64,000 bases of DNA, from contig NC_058192.1 in the NCBI RefSeq assembly GCF_907165205.1, forward strand, positions 30,346,001-30,410,000, in the 5' to 3' direction. Within the stretch, counting starts at the first letter, position 1. Each line of letters begins with the position of its first letter. Below the pieces are notes generated by a model. It was not told the origin of the DNA. It did no database searches and was given only the letters and a program-made list of their open reading frames with translations. Made by a program: the position numbers and the translations under genes. This stretch comes from Coccinella septempunctata (lineage: Eukaryota; Arthropoda; Insecta; Coleoptera; Coccinellidae). Shown one piece after another: positions 10,047 through 19,129 of this stretch.

Positions 10047-13000
10047 TAGTCTAAGGTTAACGAAAGTTGCGAATCTTCGTATGTTACAGATTGATCATTA
10101 TATTCTTTCAGAAAGAGAACAAAAATAAATTGATGAGTTAACTTTTTTGCTATTATATCAGTAACTTTAGGATTTTCTGGAAGATCTGTAAAATGAGTTT
10201 TTATAAAATCAAGAAATTTGTTCGAAATTGAGTAGTCGCATGACATTGGAATTATAAATGTTTTTATATTGGAAATTGGCGTATTAACAACCTTAGGTTT
10301 AGGAATTTTAACTTCTCTTTGATGAAAGCCTTTGAAGTTTTCAAACGTGAGGTCTTCGTCATCTATAGAATAAACAAAATTTTTACGGTGTTCATCAGGT
10401 AAATCATATATCGTTATACTGATCGACGAATCGTGAAAAATGTATTTAATCATATCAAATATTTTTGGCCAATAAAGAATGTCTAAACCACAACTGATAC
10501 GAGGGAAAGCTAAATGTGATTCATTATTTTGTTGACATAAAATTTTGAGATTCATTAGAGCTTTGAAAACTGTTTGATAAGTAGGTTTTTGGAAAAAGAG
10601 AGCTTTAGTTATGAGGTAATAAATTTTTCGGTTTTGATCACTAATATAAGCCACTTGTCCTACCGTTTTATTTTGAGATTTCAACTCATCTACTTGTCCA
10701 AATCTAGTTTTGAATATTAATGCAATTCCTTTACCCATTTTAAAATCCTGAGATACACAATGTACTAGAGAATGATTAGGTGGCGCTTCGAAAAGATCGC
10801 CTAGCTTTTCTTGAATATTGGAAGAACTCTGTATGCTTTTGGATTCGTATTTATTCATGAAGTCATTATATGAGATTTCATTATAATTGTCTTGAATTAA
10901 ACGACTTAGAGCATCTGCATTCTGATTCAACATTCCTTTCTTATACACTATTTCATAATCATAGTCCATTAATTTCAATCTCCATCTCAATAAGCGACTT
11001 GAAGGTTCCTTACAATTTTTCAACCAAACTAAAGGTTTATGATCTGTGCAAATAATGAATTTTTGCCCATAAAGGTATGGTCTGTAATGTTTACAAGATT
11101 CAACGATAGCTAATAATTCCTTTTCTGTCGTGGAATAATTTCTTTCAGATTTTGTTAGAGTCTTAGAATAATAACTGATGGGTAAATCTTTTCCAATAGG
11201 TCCCTGAGAAAGTACCGCAGCAATAGCATCGTTTGAAGCGTCAGTAGTTAATATAAATGTTTCTGAAAAATTAGGAAATTTGAGAATTGGTTCTTTTGTA
11301 AGGATGTCTTTAAATTTTCCAAAAGACTTCTGACAATCTTCTGTCCATTCGAATTTTTGATTTTTCTTCAGTAAGTTATGTAATGGCTTAGCAATAGCGG
11401 AAAAGTTTTCAATGAATTTCCGATAATAACCAATAAGACCTAGAAACGATTTTAATTGTTTAGGATTTTTGGGAACTGATATATTTTTAATAACTTCGAT
11501 TTTGTTTGGATCGGGTTTAACACCTTCGTCTGATACCTGATGACCTAGATACGTTATTTCTCGACATAAAAATTCGCATTTATCCGGCTGTAATTGAAGA
11601 TTGTGAATTTGTAATTGACGGAAAACATCTTCTAGCATCGAATTATGATCTTCTAATGAAGAACCATGAACCACTATATCATCAATATAACAAAAACATT
11701 TAGCACCTTGGAGCCCGGATAGTACAATTTTCATAAGTCTTGCTAAACGACTCGGACTGTTTTTGAGTCCCGTAGGCATTCTGTTGAATTCGTAAAGTCC
11801 TGATGGAGTAGCTATAGCCGTTTTATATTTATCTTTTTCTTCTAACTCGACCTGATAAAACCCTGATGCGAAATCTAATGTTGAAAAATAGATTGCATTT
11901 CCTAATTGATCTAATATGCTCTCAATATTAGGAAGTGGATAACTATCACCGACCGTTATTTCATTAAGTTTTCTAAAATCACAAACTAATCGCCATTTTT
12001 GTTGTCCTGATGCATCTTTTTTCTTAGGAACAATCCAAATTGGTGAATTCCACGGAGAATTAGAAGGTCTTATGATATCTTGATCGAGCATTTTCTGAAT
12101 CTGTTCATTAGCTTCTTTTTCATGAATTTTAGGTAATCGATAAATTTTAGAAGAGATTGGAATGTTAGATAATGTTGGAATTTCATGTTTTAATGTTGGT
12201 GTTGAAGGTAAGGAATCGCCTGGTAGATAAAATAAGCTTGAATATTTATGACAAATTTTTATAATGGATGCTTTTTCTTCCTCATTTAAATGATTCAATC
12301 GAAGATTTTCTTCAAGAATTTTATTTCTTTGAAATGCTTCTTTTTTTGAGTGATTCTGATTATAGTTAGTTGAAAGATTTGAATTTATAGATTTTTCCGA
12401 TAAGAATTCAATTATTTCCAATACGGGTCTGTCTATTGTGACTTCTTTAGACTTCAAGTTGAGAATTGGAATACGAGCTTTTGAATTATCATTTGTAACA
12501 AGACTATTGGGTATAAGAACGTTATCACATATTGTTAATTTCTCAATGAGTCCCTGTCTCAAATTGCCAACAATATCGACTTCAGCAATAACTTCGCATC
12601 GAGGAGGAATGATTATTTTATCTTCTTTAATTTCATTGTTGAAACGAATACGGTGTCCGTTTATAATTGCAACATTGTCTGCATAATTAAGAATAGCTTT
12701 TTGTTCTTGGAAGAAATCGTTACCAAGCAACCCGTCGAAATGAGTCTGTATTTTTGCAGCGTTTATAACATTGAATTTATGAACGATATTTAAGGACGAT
12801 ATTGACAAGGATATTTCCGTTGTTCCAATTGTATTGATGGGCATATTAGGATTTATTCCATTCAATAAAACAATATCATTTTTATCAAGATGAGTTTGGC
12901 TAGGAATAAGTGCATCATGTTTTATAATGGAACAGGCCGCTCCTGTATCAATTAAAAGAGTTACATATTCTTTAGGAGAATTTGGGATTTTGAATGTTAG

Positions 13001-13132
13001 GAATTTTAATTTATCATGAGGAATATTAGACTTACTGTGAGAACTGTTTATTTTTGAATTTAATTGAATGCCTTCTGAATGATTTCGTCGGAATCCTGGG
13101 CATTCTTCAGGTCCGAACTTTCCCCGTTTAAA
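10046..13132 (-). CDS. pol: Gypsy pol: protease, reverse transcriptase, RNase H, macrodomain
   Basis: Entered by -1 frameshift from gag at 13126-13132; the frame is open up to 13141. Order: aspartic protease (LLIDTGAACS, DTG at 12941-12949); reverse transcriptase with WRLVCDFRKLN, the FSTLDFASGF block and the catalytic CYIDD box near 11680; RNase H with TDAS, the ...EKELLAI block and TDHKPL (about 11245-10900); then a TARG1-like macrodomain at 10400-10804 and a tail of about 117 residues that looks like a second decayed macrodomain. It stops at TAA 10046-10048, where the integrase frame begins. Reverse transcription and polyprotein cleavage follow from the family; the macrodomain is the unexpected part. 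All catalytic residues I could check are present. Confidence 0.93.
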   Translation of the reverse strand, partial: FKRGKFGPEECPGFRRNHSEGIQLNSKINSSHSKSNIPHDKLKFLTFKIPNSPKEYVTLLIDTGAACSIIKHDALIPSQTHLDKNDIVLLNGINPNMPINTIGTTEISLSISSLNIVHKFNVINAAKIQTHFDGLLGNDFFQEQKAILNYADNVAIINGHRIRFNNEIKEDKIIIPPRCEVIAEVDIVGNLRQGLIEKLTICDNVLIPNSLVTNDNSKARIPILNLKSKEVTIDRPVLEIIEFLSEKSINSNLSTNYNQNHSKKEAFQRNKILEENLRLNHLNEEEKASIIKICHKYSSLFYLPGDSLPSTPTLKHEIPTLSNIPISSKIYRLPKIHEKEANEQIQKMLDQDIIRPSNSPWNSPIWIVPKKKDASGQQKWRLVCDFRKLNEITVGDSYPLPNIESILDQLGNAIYFSTLDFASGFYQVELEEKDKYKTAIATPSGLYEFNRMPTGLKNSPSRLARLMKIVLSGLQGAKCFCYIDDIVVHGSSLEDHNSMLEDVFRQLQIHNLQLQPDKCEFLCREITYLGHQVSDEGVKPDPNKIEVIKNISVPKNPKQLKSFLGLIGYYRKFIENFSAIAKPLHNLLKKNQKFEWTEDCQKSFGKFKDILTKEPILKFPNFSETFILTTDASNDAIAAVLSQGPIGKDLPISYYSKTLTKSERNYSTTEKELLAIVESCKHYRPYLYGQKFIICTDHKPLVWLKNCKEPSSRLLRWRLKLMDYDYEIVYKKGMLNQNADALSRLIQDNYNEISYNDFMNKYESKSIQSSSNIQEKLGDLFEAPPNHSLVHCVSQDFKMGKGIALIFKTRFGQVDELKSQNKTVGQVAYISDQNRKIYYLITKALFFQKPTYQTVFKALMNLKILCQQNNESHLAFPRISCGLDILYWPKIFDMIKYIFHDSSISITIYDLPDEHRKNFVYSIDDEDLTFENFKGFHQREVKIPKPKVVNTPISNIKTFIIPMSCDYSISNKFLDFIKTHFTDLPENPKVTDIIAKKLTHQFIFVLFLKEYNDQSVTYEDSQLSLTLD
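10400..10804 (-). other. TARG1/OARD1-type macrodomain within pol
   Basis: Located after RNase H and before integrase. It opens with GDLFEAPPNHSLVHCVSQD and continues MGKGIALIFKTRFG, YYLITK, PTY, FPRISCGLD and ITIYDL, the recognisable backbone of the TARG1 (OARD1) class, which removes ADP-ribose from proteins and DNA. Human TARG1 uses Lys84 and Asp125, 41 residues apart. Here the Lys in YYLITK and the Asp in CGLD are also exactly 41 apart, so catalysis is plausible. The position is analogous to the dUTPase inserted between RNase H and integrase in some lentiviruses. The assignment is from pattern recognition; a profile search would settle it. Confidence 0.88.
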
Positions 13133-14109
13133 TGATTGACTTTAGAATTGTTGAATTCTCGTTTCCTACATTTTGATATTATATGACCTGATTTTTTACA
13201 ATAATTACAAAACTTGTAAGATTGAGCGTTTGGATTTAAGGTATAATTAGGAGGACTATTTTGTCTAGAAGTTGAGGCATGATTATTAACGTTTGAATTA
13301 TTCTTTACGAAATTATATCTTTCATTCGAAGGATTAGGAGGTCTATTATTCATATTATAATTACGTTTATAGTTATGATTTTGAAAATTAGGAGTTGTGC
13401 CATTCCTTTGATTATTTTGAAAAGAGGTTCTGTGATTATTTGAATAAGAATTTCTTTGATTGGTTATACGATTCATAGAATTAGATTTAGATTTAGTATA
13501 ATTTATAATTTTTTCCTCTTGAAGAGCAATAGAATAAGCTTCATTCAAATCACCTATATTTCTAGCTCGAAGCATTTGACTTATTTCTGCTTTGGAATGA
13601 ATGATGAACCGTCGAAGAGCAGTTTGTTGAATTGATTTTTTCAATCCCGGAAGTTCGTCAGGATGAGAACAACTCAAGATTTCAGCTTGAATACATTCGT
13701 TTTTCACTTTTTCCAGACGTTTAAAGAAATCAGTTATATTTTCATATGGCGCTTGTCGAATGGTTTCAAGTTCTTCGTGCGTTTGAACTAAATGTTTCGT
13801 TTGGCCATAAAATTGTTTCAAACGAATTTTTAATTGAGTCCAAGAAGTTATATCCGATAATTCTAATTCATTAACGACACTAGCTGAGAGTTGTGATACA
13901 ACATAGAGTAATAAACTATCGATTTGATCAGGTGAAGCAAGTGAAAAAGCAGAATTTGTGTTTTGAATGAAGGTACTGAGTTCAGATCGATTTCCATCGA
14001 AGGGTTTGATAAACTTAAAGAGAACTGTGATTGGGAGATTATTTGAAGAACTTTCGTCGTCAGAGAGATCGTCATTTTGAGGAATATTCTTAATTTCAGG
14101 ATTTGACAT
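13060..14109 (-). CDS. gag: Gag polyprotein
   Basis: 349 codons from ATG 14109. Residues of about 30-200 look like the retrotransposon Gag (capsid) region: FIKPFDGNRSELSTFI, then the TSWTQLKIRLKQFYG and FFKRLE helices. A long Asn-rich basic segment (about 215-295) follows, then one CCHC zinc knuckle, CNYCKKSGHIISKC, at 301-314. It would package the RNA and form the particle. The last 80 nt overlap the pol frame. The frame is intact. Confidence 0.92.
   Translation of the reverse strand: MSNPEIKNIPQNDDLSDDESSSNNLPITVLFKFIKPFDGNRSELSTFIQNTNSAFSLASPDQIDSLLLYVVSQLSASVVNELELSDITSWTQLKIRLKQFYGQTKHLVQTHEELETIRQAPYENITDFFKRLEKVKNECIQAEILSCSHPDELPGLKKSIQQTALRRFIIHSKAEISQMLRARNIGDLNEAYSIALQEEKIINYTKSKSNSMNRITNQRNSYSNNHRTSFQNNQRNGTTPNFQNHNYKRNYNMNNRPPNPSNERYNFVKNNSNVNNHASTSRQNSPPNYTLNPNAQSYKFCNYCKKSGHIISKCRKREFNNSKVNHLNGESSDLKNAQDSDEIIQKAFN
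13088..13132 (-). promoter_or_regulatory. -1 ribosomal frameshift signal between gag and pol
   Basis: In the gag frame the codons TTA AAC are preceded by a T, making the slippery heptamer T TTA AAC (13132-13126). Nine nt downstream a stem-loop can form: TCGGA-CCTG (13116-13108) with CAGG-AT-TCCGA (13098-13088), 9 bp with a 2-nt bulge and a 9-nt loop. The pol frame is exactly -1 relative to gag and is open through the heptamer. Confidence 0.85.
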
Positions 14110-14221
14110 GATGAAGGATTTAAGGGAATTGATTTCACTTGAGAACGATTATATAAATGATGGTTGATAAACAGAAAATTGACTTACGTTTTTCTCGAGG
14201 GAATTAGGAATTTGAACCCGT

Positions 14222-14337
14222 GCGTAGACTCCAGTAGTCAGGTGAATCTTAGGATCCAGTTACACAGGTGGATTCTTCTGCGTAGACTCCGCTAGTCCGG
14301 TGAATCTTGAGATCCAGTTACAGAAGAGGGAAGCAGC
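14222..14337. repeat. two tandem copies of a 58-bp repeat in the Gypsy leader
   Basis: The string GCGTAGACTCC starts at 14222 and again at 14280, each followed by a similar GTGAATCTT...GATCCAGTTACA stretch. Tandem repeats at this place are known in the gypsy element of Drosophila as protein-binding insulator repeats; any such role here is a guess. Confidence 0.75.
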
Positions 14338-14566
14338 TTTGGCTTATAGCTTGGGGTCTTTTCCTATTAAGAGCTGTGCTCATAGAGAGGCGGTCAAGAT
14401 GTGATCTTCTTCTCGAGTGACACTGCACAATCACTGCACTGCACTAAACTGAAGAAACACGGCGACTGCACTCCAGTAGATATCCTGCAGGTCCTTGTAG
14501 GCTCTTCTTCAGATGTCCTGTTGGCTTTCCTTGAGGTATTCTGCTGGCTCTCTTTTAGGTATCCCA

Positions 14567-14580
14567 CCGCTCTGTCACCA
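14567..14580 (-). other. putative primer-binding site
   Basis: Seven nt inside the 5' LTR the minus strand reads TGGTGACAGAGCGG. Its complement would be a tRNA 3' end finishing in CCA. I cannot name the tRNA with confidence. Confidence 0.6.
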
Positions 14581-14587
14581 ATTTTTG

Positions 14588-14970
14588 TGTTGTATTCCTT
14601 TCGGAACGAACTTAGTTTTTAAAAAAAACTAACAGAAAGCAGGGTCGCTGTCACCAGGGCAGCTTTATTGAGGTAAAGCTCCGTAAAACCTTTAGTTATG
14701 AACTTTATTATAGATTGATAGATTGTCACTTTACGAAGGATAACGCACTGTTATTTTTAATTAATTTATTTGGAAGGCACAAGATACAGAAATAGATCAA
14801 TAGATACGAAAATTAATTTGAACTATGCGATATGAATGAAGAATCAATCTCAACGGTACGATCTGAACTGAACTGAGAGCGTCATGCTGCTACTTATATA
14901 TTGTTTTGGAAAATGCTGACTTGAGCAAAAATATGTTAACAATGGGGCCCTTGTATACAGGGTGGCAACA
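14588..14970 (-). repeat. 5' LTR of the Gypsy provirus
   Basis: 383 bp, TG...CA ends, followed by ATGT (14971-14974), the second copy of the target duplication. An AATAAA-like or TATA element cannot be assigned with confidence. Confidence 0.95.
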
Positions 14971-14974
14971 ATGT

Positions 14975-15690
14975 AATGGGACACAACATCGGTACAATAA
15001 ACAATTATATAAATATCTGTATACGACAGTGCACAAAAAAACATTAAATACAATTCAGCTCAGCATACATGTACTTAATTCAACATTAAAAGAGGGAAAA
15101 AACAAACAATTACTTACAGTCTTTTTGTGGTTTCATAGTCAGAACATGAAAGATATTAAATAAACAATACAACTTGGACACCATCGAACGAGAACTGAAC
15201 AATAGAAATTGATAATTCAAGAAACAAATTGCTCTTATCATACATATGCTATAAGACATAAGTAATACTGAATACTGTTTTGATCTACACAAATGACAAT
15301 GACATTCAACTCGTTCAAGTTATTTCTTCTTGTATTTTGTTGATGAGATAATAATAGGCAGTATCCAAACCTTCAATGTCTGTTGGCCTGACCTACGTTG
15401 AGGGTTTATCTGAACTCTCTATTCCTGAGCGATGTGAATTATTTCCAATGAATTTCATTTTTTGTATTATATATACAGCTTTTCTGTAAAGAACATTTCT
15501 AGCTTTCAAAATCTGTTTTATATATATCATCAGATAACCAAGAAAGTAGGGGGACAGAACTTTTCCGATGGCTCTGTCTCAACTGATCTTGAAAAACACC
15601 TGAATCATATCCTCTAAGAACGTTTGCTCTGAAGAGTTGGATCTGATCTATCGATGTAATTATTTATTGTCAAATAAGTTATAATGGAGT
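14975..15690. other. unassigned; continuation of the Gypsy target sequence
   Basis: No gene found. It should be contiguous with 5797-6168 in the empty site and may belong to the same old repeat that carries the hammerhead-like motif. Confidence 0.4.
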
Positions 15691-16000
15691 GGTCAGAGAT
15701 CTTTGGATCTCTTTGGTTTTTTACAATTCGTTGTGACATAATCGATAAGTGTTGAACTATTTTCGATTACTCTAGTATATTCGGTGACAATTTGTTCTAA
15801 ATCACTCTCTTCGATGATCAATTTACATTTGTTGGAATGAAAGCTTGCTTTCTTGAAATCTGAGTTGAAATCACCCAAACAAGTAATATGCAAATGAACA
15901 AATTTCCTCCAAGAATTCCTCCAAGACAGACGAAAATTTAGAATCCTGCACACCTGGGGAATGATACAAAGTCACTATAAGAGTACTTTATCTCCATTGA
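15691..16000 (-). pseudogene. LINE AP-endonuclease relic
   Basis: The minus strand reads CLGDFNSDF, then LEQIVTEYTRV and STLIDYVTTN, the conserved GDFN and (T)LID blocks of LINE endonucleases. Just upstream (15960-16000) IVTLYHSPG in another frame fits the preceding endonuclease strand. It has at least one frameshift, and no reverse transcriptase follows. Jockey or CR1-like by general look. Confidence 0.75.
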
Positions 16001-16060
16001 TCTTCACTTCCACTGCAAGGCGCCACAAATAAGGGTCCTCCGTCCTCCATGATTTTATAT

Positions 16061-16075
16061 TTAGGTTAGGTTAGG
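16061..16075 (+). repeat. three TTAGG units
   Basis: Three copies of the ancestral insect telomere pentamer. Another three, inverted (CCTAA), lie at 30922-30936. Too short to be a telomere remnant by themselves. Confidence 0.8.
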
Positions 16076-19000
16076 TTTTATATTTAGGTGTATACGTCAA
16101 CCCTCTTTTCATGAAAATCAGCAATCCCCCAGTTCTGCTGTTATTTGAAACATATCACTTAATTATTTCATAGCCATCAATATTTATTTCTTCTTACTTT
16201 AAAAAAAAACGGGAATGAGTTTTCACGATTTAAAAAGAACACCCGATACATTCTCAAAAATATTCCCGTTTCTCTGAAAAAGCGTTCCCGCTTTTTTTCG
16301 CCACACACACAAATTATTTCTATGAAGTTTCTATATTTTGGCGAATTTTTCTTCGACAGCTGATTCGATTTCTTGAGTCAGTTGAGTTCTTCTTTTAAAT
16401 TCACCGTAGCTTGCAAGTAATAGAGAAGAGTTTTCCTATGACCCTAGAAATAGAAATCCAGATGGTGTCCTTTTTCTTGCTCTGAAGAATACCTTTTTCA
16501 TACTGTTTCCATGAATGATTAAAATTGGGTAAGGTTCGAACCATGTAATTTTTTTCCGAAATTGAGGATTTCATTTTCGTTTGAAAACGAAGTCGTTTCA
16601 AGGTATTGGCAGAATATTGAATAATACACAGTGTAATTCGATTCGAATGTAGTGTAAAATTCTGTGAATTACTGTTGCTTACTAACGAAACGTACCTAAT
16701 ATCCAGAATATCCTTAGGTTCCAATTTATATTCCACGAAAACCGTGTTCATTCAGAAAATCTATTTCAATTTGGCAATTGGGCACATTCGTTCCACTCTT
16801 ATATCATAAATATTGTTGTAACTGAGATCTGACCAATTCTTGAATAATCTTCAAATAGGTACCTACAAAAACTTTGTTTTCATTGCAATTCAAAAAATTC
16901 TTTGTCTTCAGAAATTGCAAGATTCTTTTTTCAATTTCGAAATGAAATAAAAATTGACATTGACCAGAATATGAAAGGAAGGATATTAGATAAAACGCAT
17001 TGTCTTCCCAACAAATAATTTCAAAAACTGACTTATTTTGGATAAGATACCAGCACATACACTAGATCGATTTCGAAGCACATTTAGATCCCCCTATGAC
17101 TTCACACCCATCATTCAATTTCCATACACAATACTGGGTATATGAGATTCTCAATATTGTTTTGAATTCTGAACTCACTCCATTGTGTTCAGAGGGGTTC
17201 CAACCACCGACGCCCATTGGCGGACTCGCGTTTCTATAGAAACGCCTTCCTTTGTATTTCCCTGACGCTAGCTCTATATAGGGATCTATTGGAGAGTGGA
17301 GGGTGGTAGAAGGGACGAGTGTAATTACAGCTCGATTAATATGATATGACCACCAGCCCCTGTTTCGTAAAACAGTAAGCAACGTTTCAATTCATACACA
17401 TTAAGCTTTCACCTAAAATTTTTGGCTTCCTCCTGATCCTACAAAATACACAGCATGAAAGAATAACATCGGGAGAACAAAATGAGCTTTGAAGAAGTTC
17501 TATCAAGCTTTGACGAAATGTCAAATGATTTTAATCATTATTATTGATTAATTTGAATAGTCAAAGCTTACATACACTTTCCAAAATTGCTTAAATACCT
17601 CGAAATCTATTAAATCTCTCTGCTCATCCCTGACCGGAAATCAATATTATGGGGCGAATTATACTTGACAATATTTTCATTTTTATTTCCTACAGTGGAT
17701 TCCCTATTACGCACTTTTGGAAAATGCAATGTACGAATACGCTAAAAAATTATGTTACATAGAAAGCTTTTATAAGCAGATTATATATTCATCTTAGACA
17801 TAAAGTATACTGCTTTATTCGAAACTCAAAATAAAATCCTTGATATTATTATAGTTCCATATATGTTCAAAGTATCACAAATTGCTTGATTTTTGATGTT
17901 TCTAGTACTTCTAGACTAAATGAGGAAAACGATCAAAGGAGTCCTGAGGCTCGATTTTCGTGAAAAGTCTATTAGTGGAAACCGTGTTACGATCGTTTGT
18001 CTTGAAGATATAACCCATTTTTTATATTTTATCCATTCAGAAGATGTGCCATAAGTTTTTTTTTTATTTTCGAAAGGCACTTTTTCACTGGAAGTACGAC
18101 ACTATATTTAATGTCTTGTACTGAGGGTGGAAAATATTCACTAGCTGTCGAGTCTCTCACACATTATTCTATGAATGAAATGAACACAGAAATACTTCGA
18201 TACATCATAATACAGGTGAATGAAATTAATTGTTTGCTCTAGATTATTTCCAGATAGAAGTTATATACACAACTTTCATATCAGAACGATATAGAATCAC
18301 AAAAATGCTTCACTTTTCGAATTATATAATTTATTCGGGAATCTGTGGACGAAACACATGTTTCTATTGCTTGACTAGCAAAATCACCAGTCCTCAATCC
18401 TTTGGATATTTTCCTATGGAGATATATTAAAAATGAAATTCTAAAGACTCCAGTCACAAATATTTATAGCAGAGATTCAGGAATGCCATCAGACACATTT
18501 CTCAGTGAATTCTGTTAAAAAAATATGTCGAATTTCTTTACAGAATAAGGGCGCTCAATTCTAGCACTTTTTATTAGTTTTATTGAAATTGATTAAAGAA
18601 TTCCACTCGATATTTATTCATATTGAGTCTTACATGAATTACATGATTTTATTTAAGTTATATATGTTTCATCTAACAAATGAAATTCTATGAACGGAAA
18701 GTCTTTGTTCGCATCATAGAGATGAACACTTATTGAGAGTGAAAAATTTTGTGGTCAATAGATTCATATAATTCTATCAAACATTGAAATTTTACAAGAA
18801 CGAAGATTTGGTCCTGTCTCAAATTCCAACAACACCGAATTCTTAGCTTTAGTGCCTGTAGTTCTTGATTGTCCATACAGAAAACTGAACTAACTGAACG
18901 CCATGTTGAATAAATGAATCTTCTACACCCTTTCTCGAAACTTAAACATTTTCACACACCAATAATCGCTTATAAATACAACATATTCGTAAGTCGTAGG

Positions 19001-19129
19001 GAAGTATTCAAGTTATTTTCAAATATCAATTGACAATCCTCTGTCAAATTCTAAACAGCGCTACCTACAGTGGGAAAAATGAAACTGATCCGATATCCCC
19101 GACAAAAATTAAACAAAATCGAATCAGTG
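16076..19129. other. 3-kb unassigned region
   Basis: No gene or recognised element. The stretch 17160-17390 is more GC-rich than its surroundings and contains an 18-bp perfect palindrome (17228-17245, GCGTTTCTATAGAAACGC). The open frames on the minus strand (16401-17382) show no known domain. Confidence 0.5.

Larger units (their letters stand above)
14110..14587 (-). other. 5' leader of the Gypsy provirus
   Basis: No coding. It holds a 58-bp duplication (14222-14337) and, next to the LTR, the primer-binding site. Confidence 0.7.
6173..14970 (-). mobile_element. env-containing Ty3/Gypsy LTR retrotransposon (errantivirus-like provirus)
   Basis: An 8798-bp provirus read on the minus strand: 5' LTR (14588-14970), primer site, gag, pol, integrase frame, env, polypurine tract, 3' LTR (6173-6555). 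The LTRs start TG and end CA and are flanked by a 4-bp target duplication ATGT at 6169-6172 and 14971-14974. The LTRs differ at about three positions (an AC/TT pair near 6288 versus 14703, and A/G near the end), so insertion is recent. The gene order and env gene fit insect errantiviruses. Pol is unusual in carrying a macrodomain. Probable damage: a frameshift in the integrase C-terminus and possibly the pol/integrase junction. Confidence 0.95.

Noticed and set aside
12438..12686. Plus-strand frames inside pol and env
   Set aside because: Shadows of intact minus-strand coding sequence with no signature of their own.
14906..15163. 85-codon frame crossing the Gypsy 5' LTR edge
   Set aside because: Starts inside the LTR and runs into unrelated target DNA; an insertion artefact.
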